A stretch of DNA of 10,907 nucleotides. It comes from Pseudomonadota bacterium. GTDB lineage: Bacteria; Desulfobacterota; Syntrophia; Syntrophales; UBA5619. Below are positions 1 to 6,390 of the stretch, piece by piece (the stretch's first letter is position 1; each line of letters begins with the position of its first letter). The stretch spans positions 1 to 10,907 of the forward strand of contig JAHJXP010000211.1 of assembly GCA_018827585.1 (NCBI GenBank). The letters are read 5' to 3'. The position numbers were made by a program, and so were the translations under genes. The notes beneath the pieces are model-generated. The model ran no database searches, was not told the DNA's origin, and saw only the letters and a program-made list of their open reading frames with translations.

Positions 1-50
1 CCGTAGAGCTTGGTCAGCTCTTCCATCCGGATGACAATCTCTCTTTCCAC
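1..50 (-). CDS. ABC transporter ATP-binding protein, N-terminal fragment (cut by window edge)
   Basis: Only the first 16 complete codons are in the window. From a GTG at position 50 they read VEREIVIRMEELTKLY, followed by the first two bases of a probable Gly codon. An 'EELTKxYG' opening is typical of the first beta strand of ABC ATPases, just before the Walker A loop, so the call rests on this short stretch plus context. The GTG lies one base after the TGA of the NEW3-domain gene, and a GGGGAG ribosome-binding site sits inside that gene's last codons, suggesting translational coupling. A later ATG at position 26 is possible but would remove the first eight codons. Inference: this ATPase and the NEW3-domain protein belong to one export or envelope ABC system, with a permease gene expected beyond the window. 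Confidence 0.6.
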   Translation of the reverse strand, partial: MEREIVIRMEELTKLY

Positions 51-51
51 C

Positions 52-1266
52 TCAGCGTCTCCCCATCTTGATGAACAGGAAGCTCAGTCCCGCGATCACC
101 GCGAGGATGATCCCGATCCCGATCCACCCCCAGGCAGAAGAGGCCTTTACCGTGACCCGCATCTCCACGGTTTTGTCCGCCCTTTCCCCGTTGGTCATGA
201 TGCCCACGGAGTAGTCCCCAACCAGAGACTGGGGCCCGGGGGTCACCTTGACCTCCACCTGCTTCATTTCTCCCGGTGCGAGGGCCTCGATCTTCTCCGG
301 CGTGAAGGTCGTCTCCCAGTTCTCCGGCTTGAACGACGAGAAGGAGATGTTCCGGTTCACGGCGGAGCCGGTGTTCTTCACGAAGAGGGAGAAGGTCGTG
401 GGTTTGCCGGCAAAGGCCTCCAGCGACAGGATCCCGTTGGGCGTCCCGGCGTCTAACTTGTAGGTCCCCGTGAGATTGACCGTGAGCTTCGCTTCCGCCT
501 TGCTCTCGCCGGAGCTGATCCGGACGAGGATCGGGTACTCCCCGGCGGCGGCGTTCCGGGGGGGCGTGACTTCCACGGCCACGGTCTGGCTCTGGCCTTC
601 CTTGACCCGGATGCTGGAGATCTGCTTCTGCTCGTAGGCCGGCTTGAAGTTGATATCCCACTTCTCCGGTCCGGTCGCGGCCAGGTTGAAGGTACCCTCC
701 GCTTCCCCCTTGTTGGTCACATCGAGGGAAAATTCAAAGCGGGAATCGCTCTGGCCCCGGAGGACCGGATAGGAGGTGATGATCTGGATGTTGTCCTTGC
801 CCAGGGACCGCTCCTGAACGTTCACGGTCAGGGTATGCTCTGAGGTCAACCGGCCGTCCGCCGTCTTGGCCTCGAACTGGAAGTCGTATTTTCCCGGGCC
901 GAGCCCCTTTTCCGGCTCCAGGTGGAGCGCCAGGGTCCTGGCCTTGCCGTCGGTCACGACCATCCCGGTCACCTGGTAGCGGGCGCCCTTGAGCGTCGCC
1001 TTCCACCCTTTCGCCGCCGAAACGATCCGGACATCGATGTTCTCATCCCTGCGCCCCTTGTTCTCCAGGGTCAGGTCCATCTGGACGTTCTCCCCCCGGG
1101 CGACGGCGACGCCGGAATACTCGGTGTACAGGGCGATGCCCCGCTCCGGCCGGGTGTCCTTCTTATCCGCATTCTGCGCCAGGACCAGCCCCGGCATCAC
1201 CCCCAGCAGAACGAGAAAAACAAATGCAACCGACAGTGATTTTTTCGCAAAGTTTGCGCAACCCAT
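52..1266 (-). CDS. Exported NEW3-domain (Ig-like repeat) protein with C-terminal membrane anchor
   Basis: This 404-residue protein is predicted to be exported and membrane-anchored. It starts with a signal peptide (Lys8-Lys9, a hydrophobic core at about 11-29, and a likely cleavage after Ala30 in 'LVLA-QN'). Three beta-rich repeats follow, at about 43-150, 158-266 and 270-374. Each has the pattern of the NPCBM-associated NEW3 domain: 'NKG' or 'NTG' turns, a 'W' in the middle, and 'PG' or 'AGEY/VGDY' near the end. One transmembrane helix at about 378-399 ends in a short positive tail (KMGRR). The ATG at 1266 has an AAGGAGG site six bases upstream. The ABC ATPase start follows after one base. 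In known genomes such proteins often precede an ABC ATPase and permease; their substrate is mostly unknown. The NEW3 family call is by pattern recognition. Confidence 0.8.
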   Translation of the reverse strand: MGCANFAKKSLSVAFVFLVLLGVMPGLVLAQNADKKDTRPERGIALYTEYSGVAVARGENVQMDLTLENKGRRDENIDVRIVSAAKGWKATLKGARYQVTGMVVTDGKARTLALHLEPEKGLGPGKYDFQFEAKTADGRLTSEHTLTVNVQERSLGKDNIQIITSYPVLRGQSDSRFEFSLDVTNKGEAEGTFNLAATGPEKWDINFKPAYEQKQISSIRVKEGQSQTVAVEVTPPRNAAAGEYPILVRISSGESKAEAKLTVNLTGTYKLDAGTPNGILSLEAFAGKPTTFSLFVKNTGSAVNRNISFSSFKPENWETTFTPEKIEALAPGEMKQVEVKVTPGPQSLVGDYSVGIMTNGERADKTVEMRVTVKASSAWGWIGIGIILAVIAGLSFLFIKMGRR

Positions 1267-1327
1267 GAATGCCTCCTTATATTCTCAACTTATTGTCGCA
1301 ACGACCTGAGCGGATGTTCGAAAACCA

Positions 1328-2107
1328 TTAAAACGTGCCCGGATACTTGCCGCCGTCGATCAGCAGGTTCTGGCCGGTGATGAAGCCGGCCTGGACGCTG
1401 CATAGAAAGGCGCAGTACTCGCCCAACTCGGCAGGTTCGCCGAACCGCCCGGCGGCGACCTGGGCGATCCGGATGGCCTTCATCTCCTCGTAGGTCCGGT
1501 TCTGGACCCTGGCCATCGCCTCGGTATTGGATTTGTGGCGCTCGGTGTCGAAATCGCCGGGCAGCAGGTTATTGATCGTCACGTTGTGCTTGGCGACCTC
1601 GCGGGAGACCCCGGCGACAAAGCCGGTAAGGCCGGAGCGGGCGCCGTTCGAGAGTCCGAGGATGCTGATCGGAGCCTTCACCGCACTCGAGGTGATATTC
1701 ACGATGCGCCCGAATTTCCGGGCGATCATGCCGTCCACCGTGTCCTTGATCATGAAGACGGCCGCCAGCATGTTGCCGTTGAGCGCCGCGATCCAGGCGT
1801 CGCGGTCCCAGTCGCGGAAGTTGCCGCTGGGCGGACCGCCCGAGTTGTTGACGATGATGTCTGGTTCCGGACAGGCATTGAGCACCGCGGCCCTCCCCTC
1901 GTCGGTGGTGATATCCGCCGCTACGGGCGTCACCCTGGCGCCGGTGGCGGCGCGGATCTGATCGGCAGCGGCCTCGATGTTGGCAGGCGTGCGGGCAACG
2001 ATGGTCACCTCAACGCCCTCGCGGGCCAGCGACATCGCACACGCCTTGCCCAAACCGGCGCTGGCGCCCCCGACGATGGCCTTTCTTCCGGCAATTCCAA
2101 AATCCAT
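1328..2107 (-). CDS. Divergent short-chain dehydrogenase/reductase (SDR) family protein
   Basis: A 259-residue Rossmann-fold protein of normal SDR length. The nucleotide-binding loop GGASAGLG is at 13-20, where classical SDRs have TGxxxGxG. 'AADIT' at 63-67 and 'NNSGG' at 87-91 (usually NNAG) follow, then 'IVNITSSAV' with Ser140/141. The end has 'NLLPGDFDTER' and 'FITGQNLLIDGG', which are typical SDR C-terminal features. The catalytic Tyr-x3-Lys is absent: the aligned stretch reads S153-N-G-A-R157. This matches my memory of a BKR-like SDR subgroup that lacks the canonical tetrad. Whether it reduces ketones is therefore open. The ATG at 2107 has AAGGAGAG upstream; an in-frame extension to 2164 adds a basic, non-conserved stretch and was not used. 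It is a single gene with a possible promoter of its own, and its neighbours do not suggest a pathway. Confidence 0.85.
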   Translation of the reverse strand: MDFGIAGRKAIVGGASAGLGKACAMSLAREGVEVTIVARTPANIEAAADQIRAATGARVTPVAADITTDEGRAAVLNACPEPDIIVNNSGGPPSGNFRDWDRDAWIAALNGNMLAAVFMIKDTVDGMIARKFGRIVNITSSAVKAPISILGLSNGARSGLTGFVAGVSREVAKHNVTINNLLPGDFDTERHKSNTEAMARVQNRTYEEMKAIRIAQVAAGRFGEPAELGEYCAFLCSVQAGFITGQNLLIDGGKYPGTF

Positions 2108-2197
2108 ATTTTTTTCTCTCCTTTTTCGTAACGCCCTGCGGGCGGTCGTGATTGCAAGCGGCAATGCAGCAATAGTGCCCGGGTAAAATAGATTTGT

Positions 2198-2226
2198 TTT
2201 CTATACTCAGGGAGAAGGGTTGTCAA
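2198..2226 (-). promoter_or_regulatory. Candidate sigma-70-type promoter for the SDR gene
   Basis: On the minus strand a perfect TTGACA (2226-2221) overlaps the stop codon of the upstream fusion gene. It is followed by TATAGA (2205-2200, spacing 15) or TAGAAA (2203-2198, spacing 17). A transcript from here would have a leader of about 85-90 bases before the ATG at 2107. This is motif matching only. Confidence 0.35.
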
Positions 2227-4184
2227 GCACAAAAAGTGGGGGGAGTGGGGGACGAACCAACGGCAACAGCGAGACAGCGGCGGGCAAGGTCGTGGAGGCG
2301 CGGGAGGCGGCCCGCTCGGCCGGCGACGTCTCTCAGGCGCTCCAGGGCGCGGGGAATATGCGCGAGAAAATGCGTTTTCCCCTTCTTCAGGCCGAGAAAG
2401 CCGTACGCCCCCAGGGCCTGCATCAGCCGCTGGGCGGAGGCCAGAAGAAACAGCTCCCCAAACTCCCCCCAGCCGTAAGGCGGCCGGGAAACATCGAAGT
2501 AATGGCGCAGGAGGGTTGTACGCTCCTCCTCACGCAATTCAACGTAGGGGTCGCTCAAGAGCGACCCGAGGTCGTAGAACAGGCTCCCCCGGCGCATCCC
2601 CTGGAAATCGATGAGGACCGGCTCATCCCCGACGATCATCACGTTCTGGGACTGGAGATCGCGGTGGACGAGCTCAGGCTTCGTCTCCCCGAGACGGCCG
2701 GCCAGACCGGCCAGTTCCGCCTCCAGCGCCTCTTCCTCCCCTTCGGCCAGGCGGAGGCGGCAGACCCCCCGGACGCACTGCTCCCGGAAGTAGTCCCTCT
2801 CCCACCGGTAGAGCTCCGGACCGAATCCGGGCATCAGGCGGACGCTCCCTGCGGGGAAGCGCCCCGGCGGAAATTGGTGCAATCTTGCCGCAAGCGCCAG
2901 GGTCTTCTCGTAGAGGCCGCGGCGGACCTCCCAGGGGGCGGCGCGGAGGGCGAAGAGGTCCTCGTCGCCGAGGTCTTCCATCAGGACCAGCCCCCTTTGC
3001 GGATCGTGGGCGAAGATCGCCGGGACCCGCACGCCGATCTCCCGGAGGAAACCGGCGATCGCCGCATAGTAGTGATTCTCCTCGCGCAGCCGGCCGTAGC
3101 GCATGAGGATCAGGGAATCGCGGCCGGAAGCGGCGACCCGGCAGTAGTCGCGGTCCGACCCGCCGCGCCCGACGGGGCAAAGATCAATTTCCGCGCCGGC
3201 AGGCAGGCCCAGGGACGTGCGGACGAACGCCGCCGCCGTGTCGGCGGCAGGGTCGGAAACCGCCGCGCCGCCTGACCCGTTCTCCGCCCCTAAGAAGTTC
3301 GACCGAACGGGAAAGGGGAGATCGGCAGTCCCCCCAGATGGTGCGCCGTACGGAGCGGCCAAAAGGCCTGCATTCCCGGCGCCGCCGGCTGATCCGGCCG
3401 CCGGAGGCAGCGACGCAGCGGGAGCGCTCCCCTCAGGGGCCCGGCCGCCGGTTTCATAGCGGAGTTTCGGCCCTTCGGCGCAGATCCGCGCATACGCCTC
3501 CGGGTCGCCTATGTCCTCCCAGCTCCCCTCGTCGATCACGACGCCGCCGACCGAGCCGGGGGCTTCCCGGATCATCCCCGCGAAGACCGGCACGACAGAC
3601 TCGACCTTTCTCGTCGTCAACCGCCGGAGGAAACTCTTCTCCAGGGCGTAGATCCCCGTAAAGAGGCAGCGCCGCACGCCGGGGTTCCCCAGCAATCCCC
3701 GCAAGTCGCAGACGGCGCCGTCCGCGTCGAGGACGACGTTCAGGAGCGGTCCGTCGCTCCTAAGGGCGAGGGTCGCCTCCTTCCCGCCCGCGGCATGGGC
3801 CGCCAGCAGTCGCGACAGCGGCAGATCGGAGAGGACGTCGCCGTTGTAGACGAGGAGAGTCTCATCTTGCGCGAGGAGATCTTCGATGTTTTTGATCCCC
3901 CCGGCGGTGTCGAGGAGAACCTCTTCATGGCGGAAGAGGACCGGCCATCCCCGCCAGCTCCGCTCGGGAAACTCCCGGTCGTAGGCTGCCGGACAGTGGT
4001 GGGTGTTGACGATGAACCGCTCGACGCCGACCGTCAGGCAATGGTCCATCGCGAAGGTGATCAGCGGTCGCCCGCCGACCGGAAGGAGGGGTTTGGGGGT
4101 CTCCAGGGTCAGGGGCCGCAGGCGCGTGCCCATTCCCGCCCCGAGGATGAAGGCCGTCCGGATTCTCATTGCACTCATTTTCAC
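2223..4184 (-). CDS. Fusion of sugar-1-phosphate nucleotidyltransferase (MurU-like) and APH-fold sugar kinase (AmgK-like)
   Basis: The 653-residue protein has two enzyme domains. Residues 9-240 are a nucleotidyltransferase: GAGMGTRLRPLT at 15-26, 'PKP' at 30-32, 'DTAGGIKN' at 92-99, and 'NGDV' at 114-117 with Asp116 as metal ligand. About 241-312 is a linker rich in Ala, Gly and Pro. Residues 313-640 are an aminoglycoside-phosphotransferase-type kinase: a Gly-rich loop 'GRGGSDR' at 339-345, the catalytic loop 'HRDLQSQN' at 507-514, and 'IDFQ' at 525-528. The kinase motifs resemble AmgK, the anomeric MurNAc/GlcNAc kinase, which works with MurU to make UDP-MurNAc in Pseudomonas. Specificity is inferred; another hexose is possible. 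GTG at 4184 has GAGGG five bases upstream; ATG at 4178 or 4169 are alternatives. It follows the SpoIID-like gene after 13 bases. Confidence 0.8.
   Translation of the reverse strand: MKMSAMRIRTAFILGAGMGTRLRPLTLETPKPLLPVGGRPLITFAMDHCLTVGVERFIVNTHHCPAAYDREFPERSWRGWPVLFRHEEVLLDTAGGIKNIEDLLAQDETLLVYNGDVLSDLPLSRLLAAHAAGGKEATLALRSDGPLLNVVLDADGAVCDLRGLLGNPGVRRCLFTGIYALEKSFLRRLTTRKVESVVPVFAGMIREAPGSVGGVVIDEGSWEDIGDPEAYARICAEGPKLRYETGGRAPEGSAPAASLPPAAGSAGGAGNAGLLAAPYGAPSGGTADLPFPVRSNFLGAENGSGGAAVSDPAADTAAAFVRTSLGLPAGAEIDLCPVGRGGSDRDYCRVAASGRDSLILMRYGRLREENHYYAAIAGFLREIGVRVPAIFAHDPQRGLVLMEDLGDEDLFALRAAPWEVRRGLYEKTLALAARLHQFPPGRFPAGSVRLMPGFGPELYRWERDYFREQCVRGVCRLRLAEGEEEALEAELAGLAGRLGETKPELVHRDLQSQNVMIVGDEPVLIDFQGMRRGSLFYDLGSLLSDPYVELREEERTTLLRHYFDVSRPPYGWGEFGELFLLASAQRLMQALGAYGFLGLKKGKTHFLAHIPRALERLRDVAGRAGRLPRLHDLARRCLAVAVGSSPTPPTFCA
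3244..3464 (-). other. Low-complexity linker inside the fusion gene
   Basis: This stretch encodes residues about 241-313 of the fusion protein, between the two catalytic domains. It is dominated by Ala, Gly, Pro and Ser, with a short non-repetitive segment in the middle (about 288-302, including 'PFPVRSNFLG'). Several other reading frames are also open here. It reads as a flexible tether or as inserted DNA that kept the frame. Confidence 0.6.
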
Positions 4185-4197
4185 GTCATCCCTCGCT

Positions 4198-5523
4198 TCA
4201 ATACCGCTTCACCAGTCCCGCGCCGCGAAAGTAATGGCCGAGGATCTCCTCGACGCCGAACCCCTTTTCCGCCATGACGGCGGCGCCGATCTGACAGAGG
4301 CCGACGCCGTGCCCCCACCCCGCCCCGTAGAGGGTGAAACGGGACGGCGCGCCCGCGGGCGAACAGTTCGCTGAGACGATGAAGGCGCTGCTCTTCAGGT
4401 GGCTCGGCGACAGCCAACGGCGGATCTCCAGCTCCTTCCCCACCGACACCGTTGCCTTCGACCCCTCGATCCTCAGAAGGCGGATCCGCCCGGAGGGGCC
4501 TCTTTCAAGCGGCACGATGCCGTAGAGGACGCCGAAGTCGATCCCCGTTTTTGCCCGCAGAATCCCCTCAAGTTCCTCCCGTGCATAGCTCGCCTGCCAG
4601 CGGAAGAAGTCGGCCGTCTCCCGGTCGAAGGCGGGGAGGATCCTCTTGAGGAGGTCGCGATCCTGAGCGTAGCAATGAACATCGGGGCAGGAGAGGATCC
4701 ACCGCTCCGCGTCCGCCTCGGTCCGGATCGGGGCATGAGGCCTCGCGGAGTCGGAGACGTGGGAGAGATAGGAAACCTTTTTCTCTTCCCAACAGGTCGC
4801 GTAATCCTCCGTCAGGCCGCCGCACGCCTTGTGGTAGCGGGCGTCGCAGATCTCCCCCTCCCGGATGAGAAACACCCCCCGGGTCGCCCTGACTGCCTCC
4901 ATGGCCCTTCCGGCCGCCTTGCCGGCGATCCCCTGATACCGCTGGCAGTGGTCATCGGCGCAAACGTCGAACAGGGCATGGTCTTCGCGGTCGTACCAGC
5001 GGATGATCTCTCCCGCCTTTCGGTCCCCGGCCTCCCGCCTGCCTCCCTTTCCCTTTTCTATCTGTTCGCGCAGGAGCATCGCCACCAGCCAGCTCCGCGA
5101 GGCGATGGCGTGGGCCTGGAGGAATGCAAACGGCGCCTCGCCGCTCATCTCCGACGAGACCACGCTGGCCAGATATTCTTCCACGGGCAGCTCGTTGACG
5201 GCGGCGATGGTCCCCTCCTCCGCGGGTAGAAACAGGAGATCCCCCGTGAAAGTCTGCTCTTCCCGGCGCTCCCAGTGGAACCGGACGCCGATGGTCACCT
5301 CGTGAAGGCTGAAGGTCGCCCCCCGGTCGGCAGCAAGGCGGATCTCCGGCGCCCGGAGGACCTCCCGGCCGAAGGCGTCGCAAAGGACCAGCGCTCCCCC
5401 CGCGGGACGGGCGGAAAATTCACCGGTGAGGCATGCCCCGTTCGTCCGGTAAAACCCGTTGAACCGACCCCGCACCTCCGGGTACCGATCGCAGATCCCG
5501 ACCTTGATTCTGGGTTCTTCCAT
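4198..5523 (-). CDS. SpoIID/LytB-domain protein, probable peptidoglycan lytic transglycosylase
   Basis: This 441-residue protein carries the SpoIID signature. The core begins at about 110 with 'NELPVEEYLASVVSSEM'; Glu125 in 'SSEM' aligns with the catalytic Glu of Bacillus SpoIID. 'AHAIASRSW' (137-145), 'YHKACGGLTEDY' (230-241) and 'GAGWGHGVGLCQIGA' (400-414) follow. His231 and Cys234 could bind metal, as His/Cys ligands do in clostridial SpoIID. The family cleaves glycan strands, usually after amidases remove peptides. There is a middle insert with 'CADDHCQRYQG' (188-198). There is no signal peptide, and an in-frame TGA at 5544-5542, seven codons before the ATG, rules out a longer N-terminus. 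The ribosome-binding site GAGAGGAA is about ten bases upstream. The gene lies between a peptidase and a sugar-salvage fusion, which fits peptidoglycan turnover. It does not by itself indicate sporulation. Confidence 0.88.
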   Translation of the reverse strand: MEEPRIKVGICDRYPEVRGRFNGFYRTNGACLTGEFSARPAGGALVLCDAFGREVLRAPEIRLAADRGATFSLHEVTIGVRFHWERREEQTFTGDLLFLPAEEGTIAAVNELPVEEYLASVVSSEMSGEAPFAFLQAHAIASRSWLVAMLLREQIEKGKGGRREAGDRKAGEIIRWYDREDHALFDVCADDHCQRYQGIAGKAAGRAMEAVRATRGVFLIREGEICDARYHKACGGLTEDYATCWEEKKVSYLSHVSDSARPHAPIRTEADAERWILSCPDVHCYAQDRDLLKRILPAFDRETADFFRWQASYAREELEGILRAKTGIDFGVLYGIVPLERGPSGRIRLLRIEGSKATVSVGKELEIRRWLSPSHLKSSAFIVSANCSPAGAPSRFTLYGAGWGHGVGLCQIGAAVMAEKGFGVEEILGHYFRGAGLVKRY

Positions 5524-5581
5524 TTTTCTACTATTCCTCTCTCAGCCGGGACCGTTCATTTGTCGACAGCGTCCCTATTTT

Positions 5582-5674
5582 TGATGACCTCGTAAAAAGT
5601 CCGAAATCTCTTCCCCCTCCCCTTAATCCCCTCCCGCCTGGGGAGGGGGAAATTTACTTTTTACGGGGGCGTCA
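5582..5674. repeat. MITE/REP-like palindromic element, copy 1
   Basis: This 93-bp imperfect palindrome has 19-base terminal arms, TGATGACCTCGTAAAAAGT on the left and TGACGCCCCCGTAAAAAGT on the right (read inward), matching at 16 of 19 bases. The centre is a CCCCTCCC/GGGAGGGG hairpin. A second copy is at 9173-9260. Its right end supplies the TGA stop codon of the M15-like gene, and the fold could also act as a terminator between that gene and the SpoIID-like gene. Confidence 0.8.
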
Positions 5675-6220
5675 TTTTTCAAAATGGTGATAATCCCGGA
5701 CGTGGCCGAAATGGCCTCCCCAGCGCCACCCCCGTTCGAGGAAGGCGCGGACTACCGGATGATCGCCGGTGAAGGTCCCCGGCGCGCCCGGATGGTAGAG
5801 ACCCCCTGCAGGGGAGATCCGGCCGTCCGGATAGAAAGCCGGGTTCCGCCGGGGGTTGATATCGACCGCCCGGCCCGCCGCGTGCCGGGAAAGCCTGTCC
5901 GTCCCCGCAATCGTACGGTAGTTGAAGGCCGAACTGTTGTCCGCAGCCATCGACGCCTCGTCGGACCAACCGTACCGGACGATCGGAACTACCCCGGCGA
6001 CAGGGAATTTCAAGCTCTCCATCAGGGCGAAAATCTCCCCGACATCCGCGGCAAGATCCCGGTGGACGACCAGCTGCCCGCGATGGCGGCAACCGTCGAA
6101 TCCGGCATAATGGACAGCAATCAGACAGAGAGAGCCGATCATCTCCGGCGGCGCCGCAGTCCCGGAAACCGCCCGGGCAAAGTCCAACTCGCTGTCCACT
6201 ATGAGTTTTCCGCCGGCCAT
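5672..6220 (-). CDS. M15-family-type peptidase (D-Ala-D-Ala carboxypeptidase or L-Ala-D-Glu endopeptidase-like)
   Basis: From ATG 6220 the protein has 182 residues. The zinc-site pattern of M15 peptidases is present: 'SRHAAGRAVDINP' with His113-x6-Asp120, and near the end 'WGGHFGHVRDYHHFE' with His178/His179 as the third ligand. These enzymes cut peptidoglycan stem peptides; which bond is cut here cannot be told. ATG 6220 is chosen because GGGGGAG lies about five bases upstream. A TTG at 6292 would add 24 residues (basic, Gly-rich, no hydrophobic core), giving 206. Neither start gives a signal peptide. The gene ends with Glu-Lys directly before a TGA that is the terminal triplet of the palindromic repeat. 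It is the first of three minus-strand cell-wall genes, 148 bases upstream of the SpoIID-like gene. Confidence 0.82.
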   Translation of the reverse strand: MAGGKLIVDSELDFARAVSGTAAPPEMIGSLCLIAVHYAGFDGCRHRGQLVVHRDLAADVGEIFALMESLKFPVAGVVPIVRYGWSDEASMAADNSSAFNYRTIAGTDRLSRHAAGRAVDINPRRNPAFYPDGRISPAGGLYHPGAPGTFTGDHPVVRAFLERGWRWGGHFGHVRDYHHFEK

Positions 6221-6314
6221 CCCCTCTCCCCCACCCGGCGCTCCGCCCGCCGGAATCGCCCTTCTTCTATCGCGATTTTTCCGATTGATCAATGAATTAA
6301 GTTTCCTTTTCCCA

Positions 6315-6343
6315 TTGAAATATTTCGGGACATCGCTTACAAG
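6315..6343 (+). promoter_or_regulatory. Candidate sigma-70-type promoter for the spermidine-synthase-like operon
   Basis: TTGAAA (6315-6320) and TACAAG (6338-6343) are separated by 17 bases, in the AT-richer part of the divergent gap between the M15-like gene and the plus-strand operon. A leader of about 40 bases would precede the ATG at 6391. The call is by motif only. Confidence 0.45.
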
Positions 6344-6390
6344 GTCTAAGACCGCCCGGGCCGGAGCGGGAACAGACTTAAAGGAGTTTT

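Noticed and set aside
2223..2290. Possible tRNA 3' end at the end of the fusion gene ('GGTTCG' followed by C-rich sequence)
   Set aside because: No acceptor stem, anticodon arm or D arm could be paired, so there is no tRNA.
2220..3275. 351-residue open frame on the plus strand
   Set aside because: It is antisense to the kinase domain of the fusion gene, which has clear HRDLQSQN and IDFQ motifs. This is a high-GC shadow frame.
3244..3464. Frameshift or gene boundary within the linker of the fusion gene
   Set aside because: The frame stays open from one domain to the next, and no start codon with a ribosome-binding site was evident before the kinase domain, so a true fusion is simpler. A sequencing artefact cannot be fully excluded.
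4399..5229. 276-residue open frame on the plus strand
   Set aside because: It is antisense to the SpoIID-like gene, which carries the family motifs.
5684..6295. 203-residue open frame on the plus strand
   Set aside because: It is antisense to the M15-like gene, whose zinc-site motifs are intact; no ribosome-binding site or family features.
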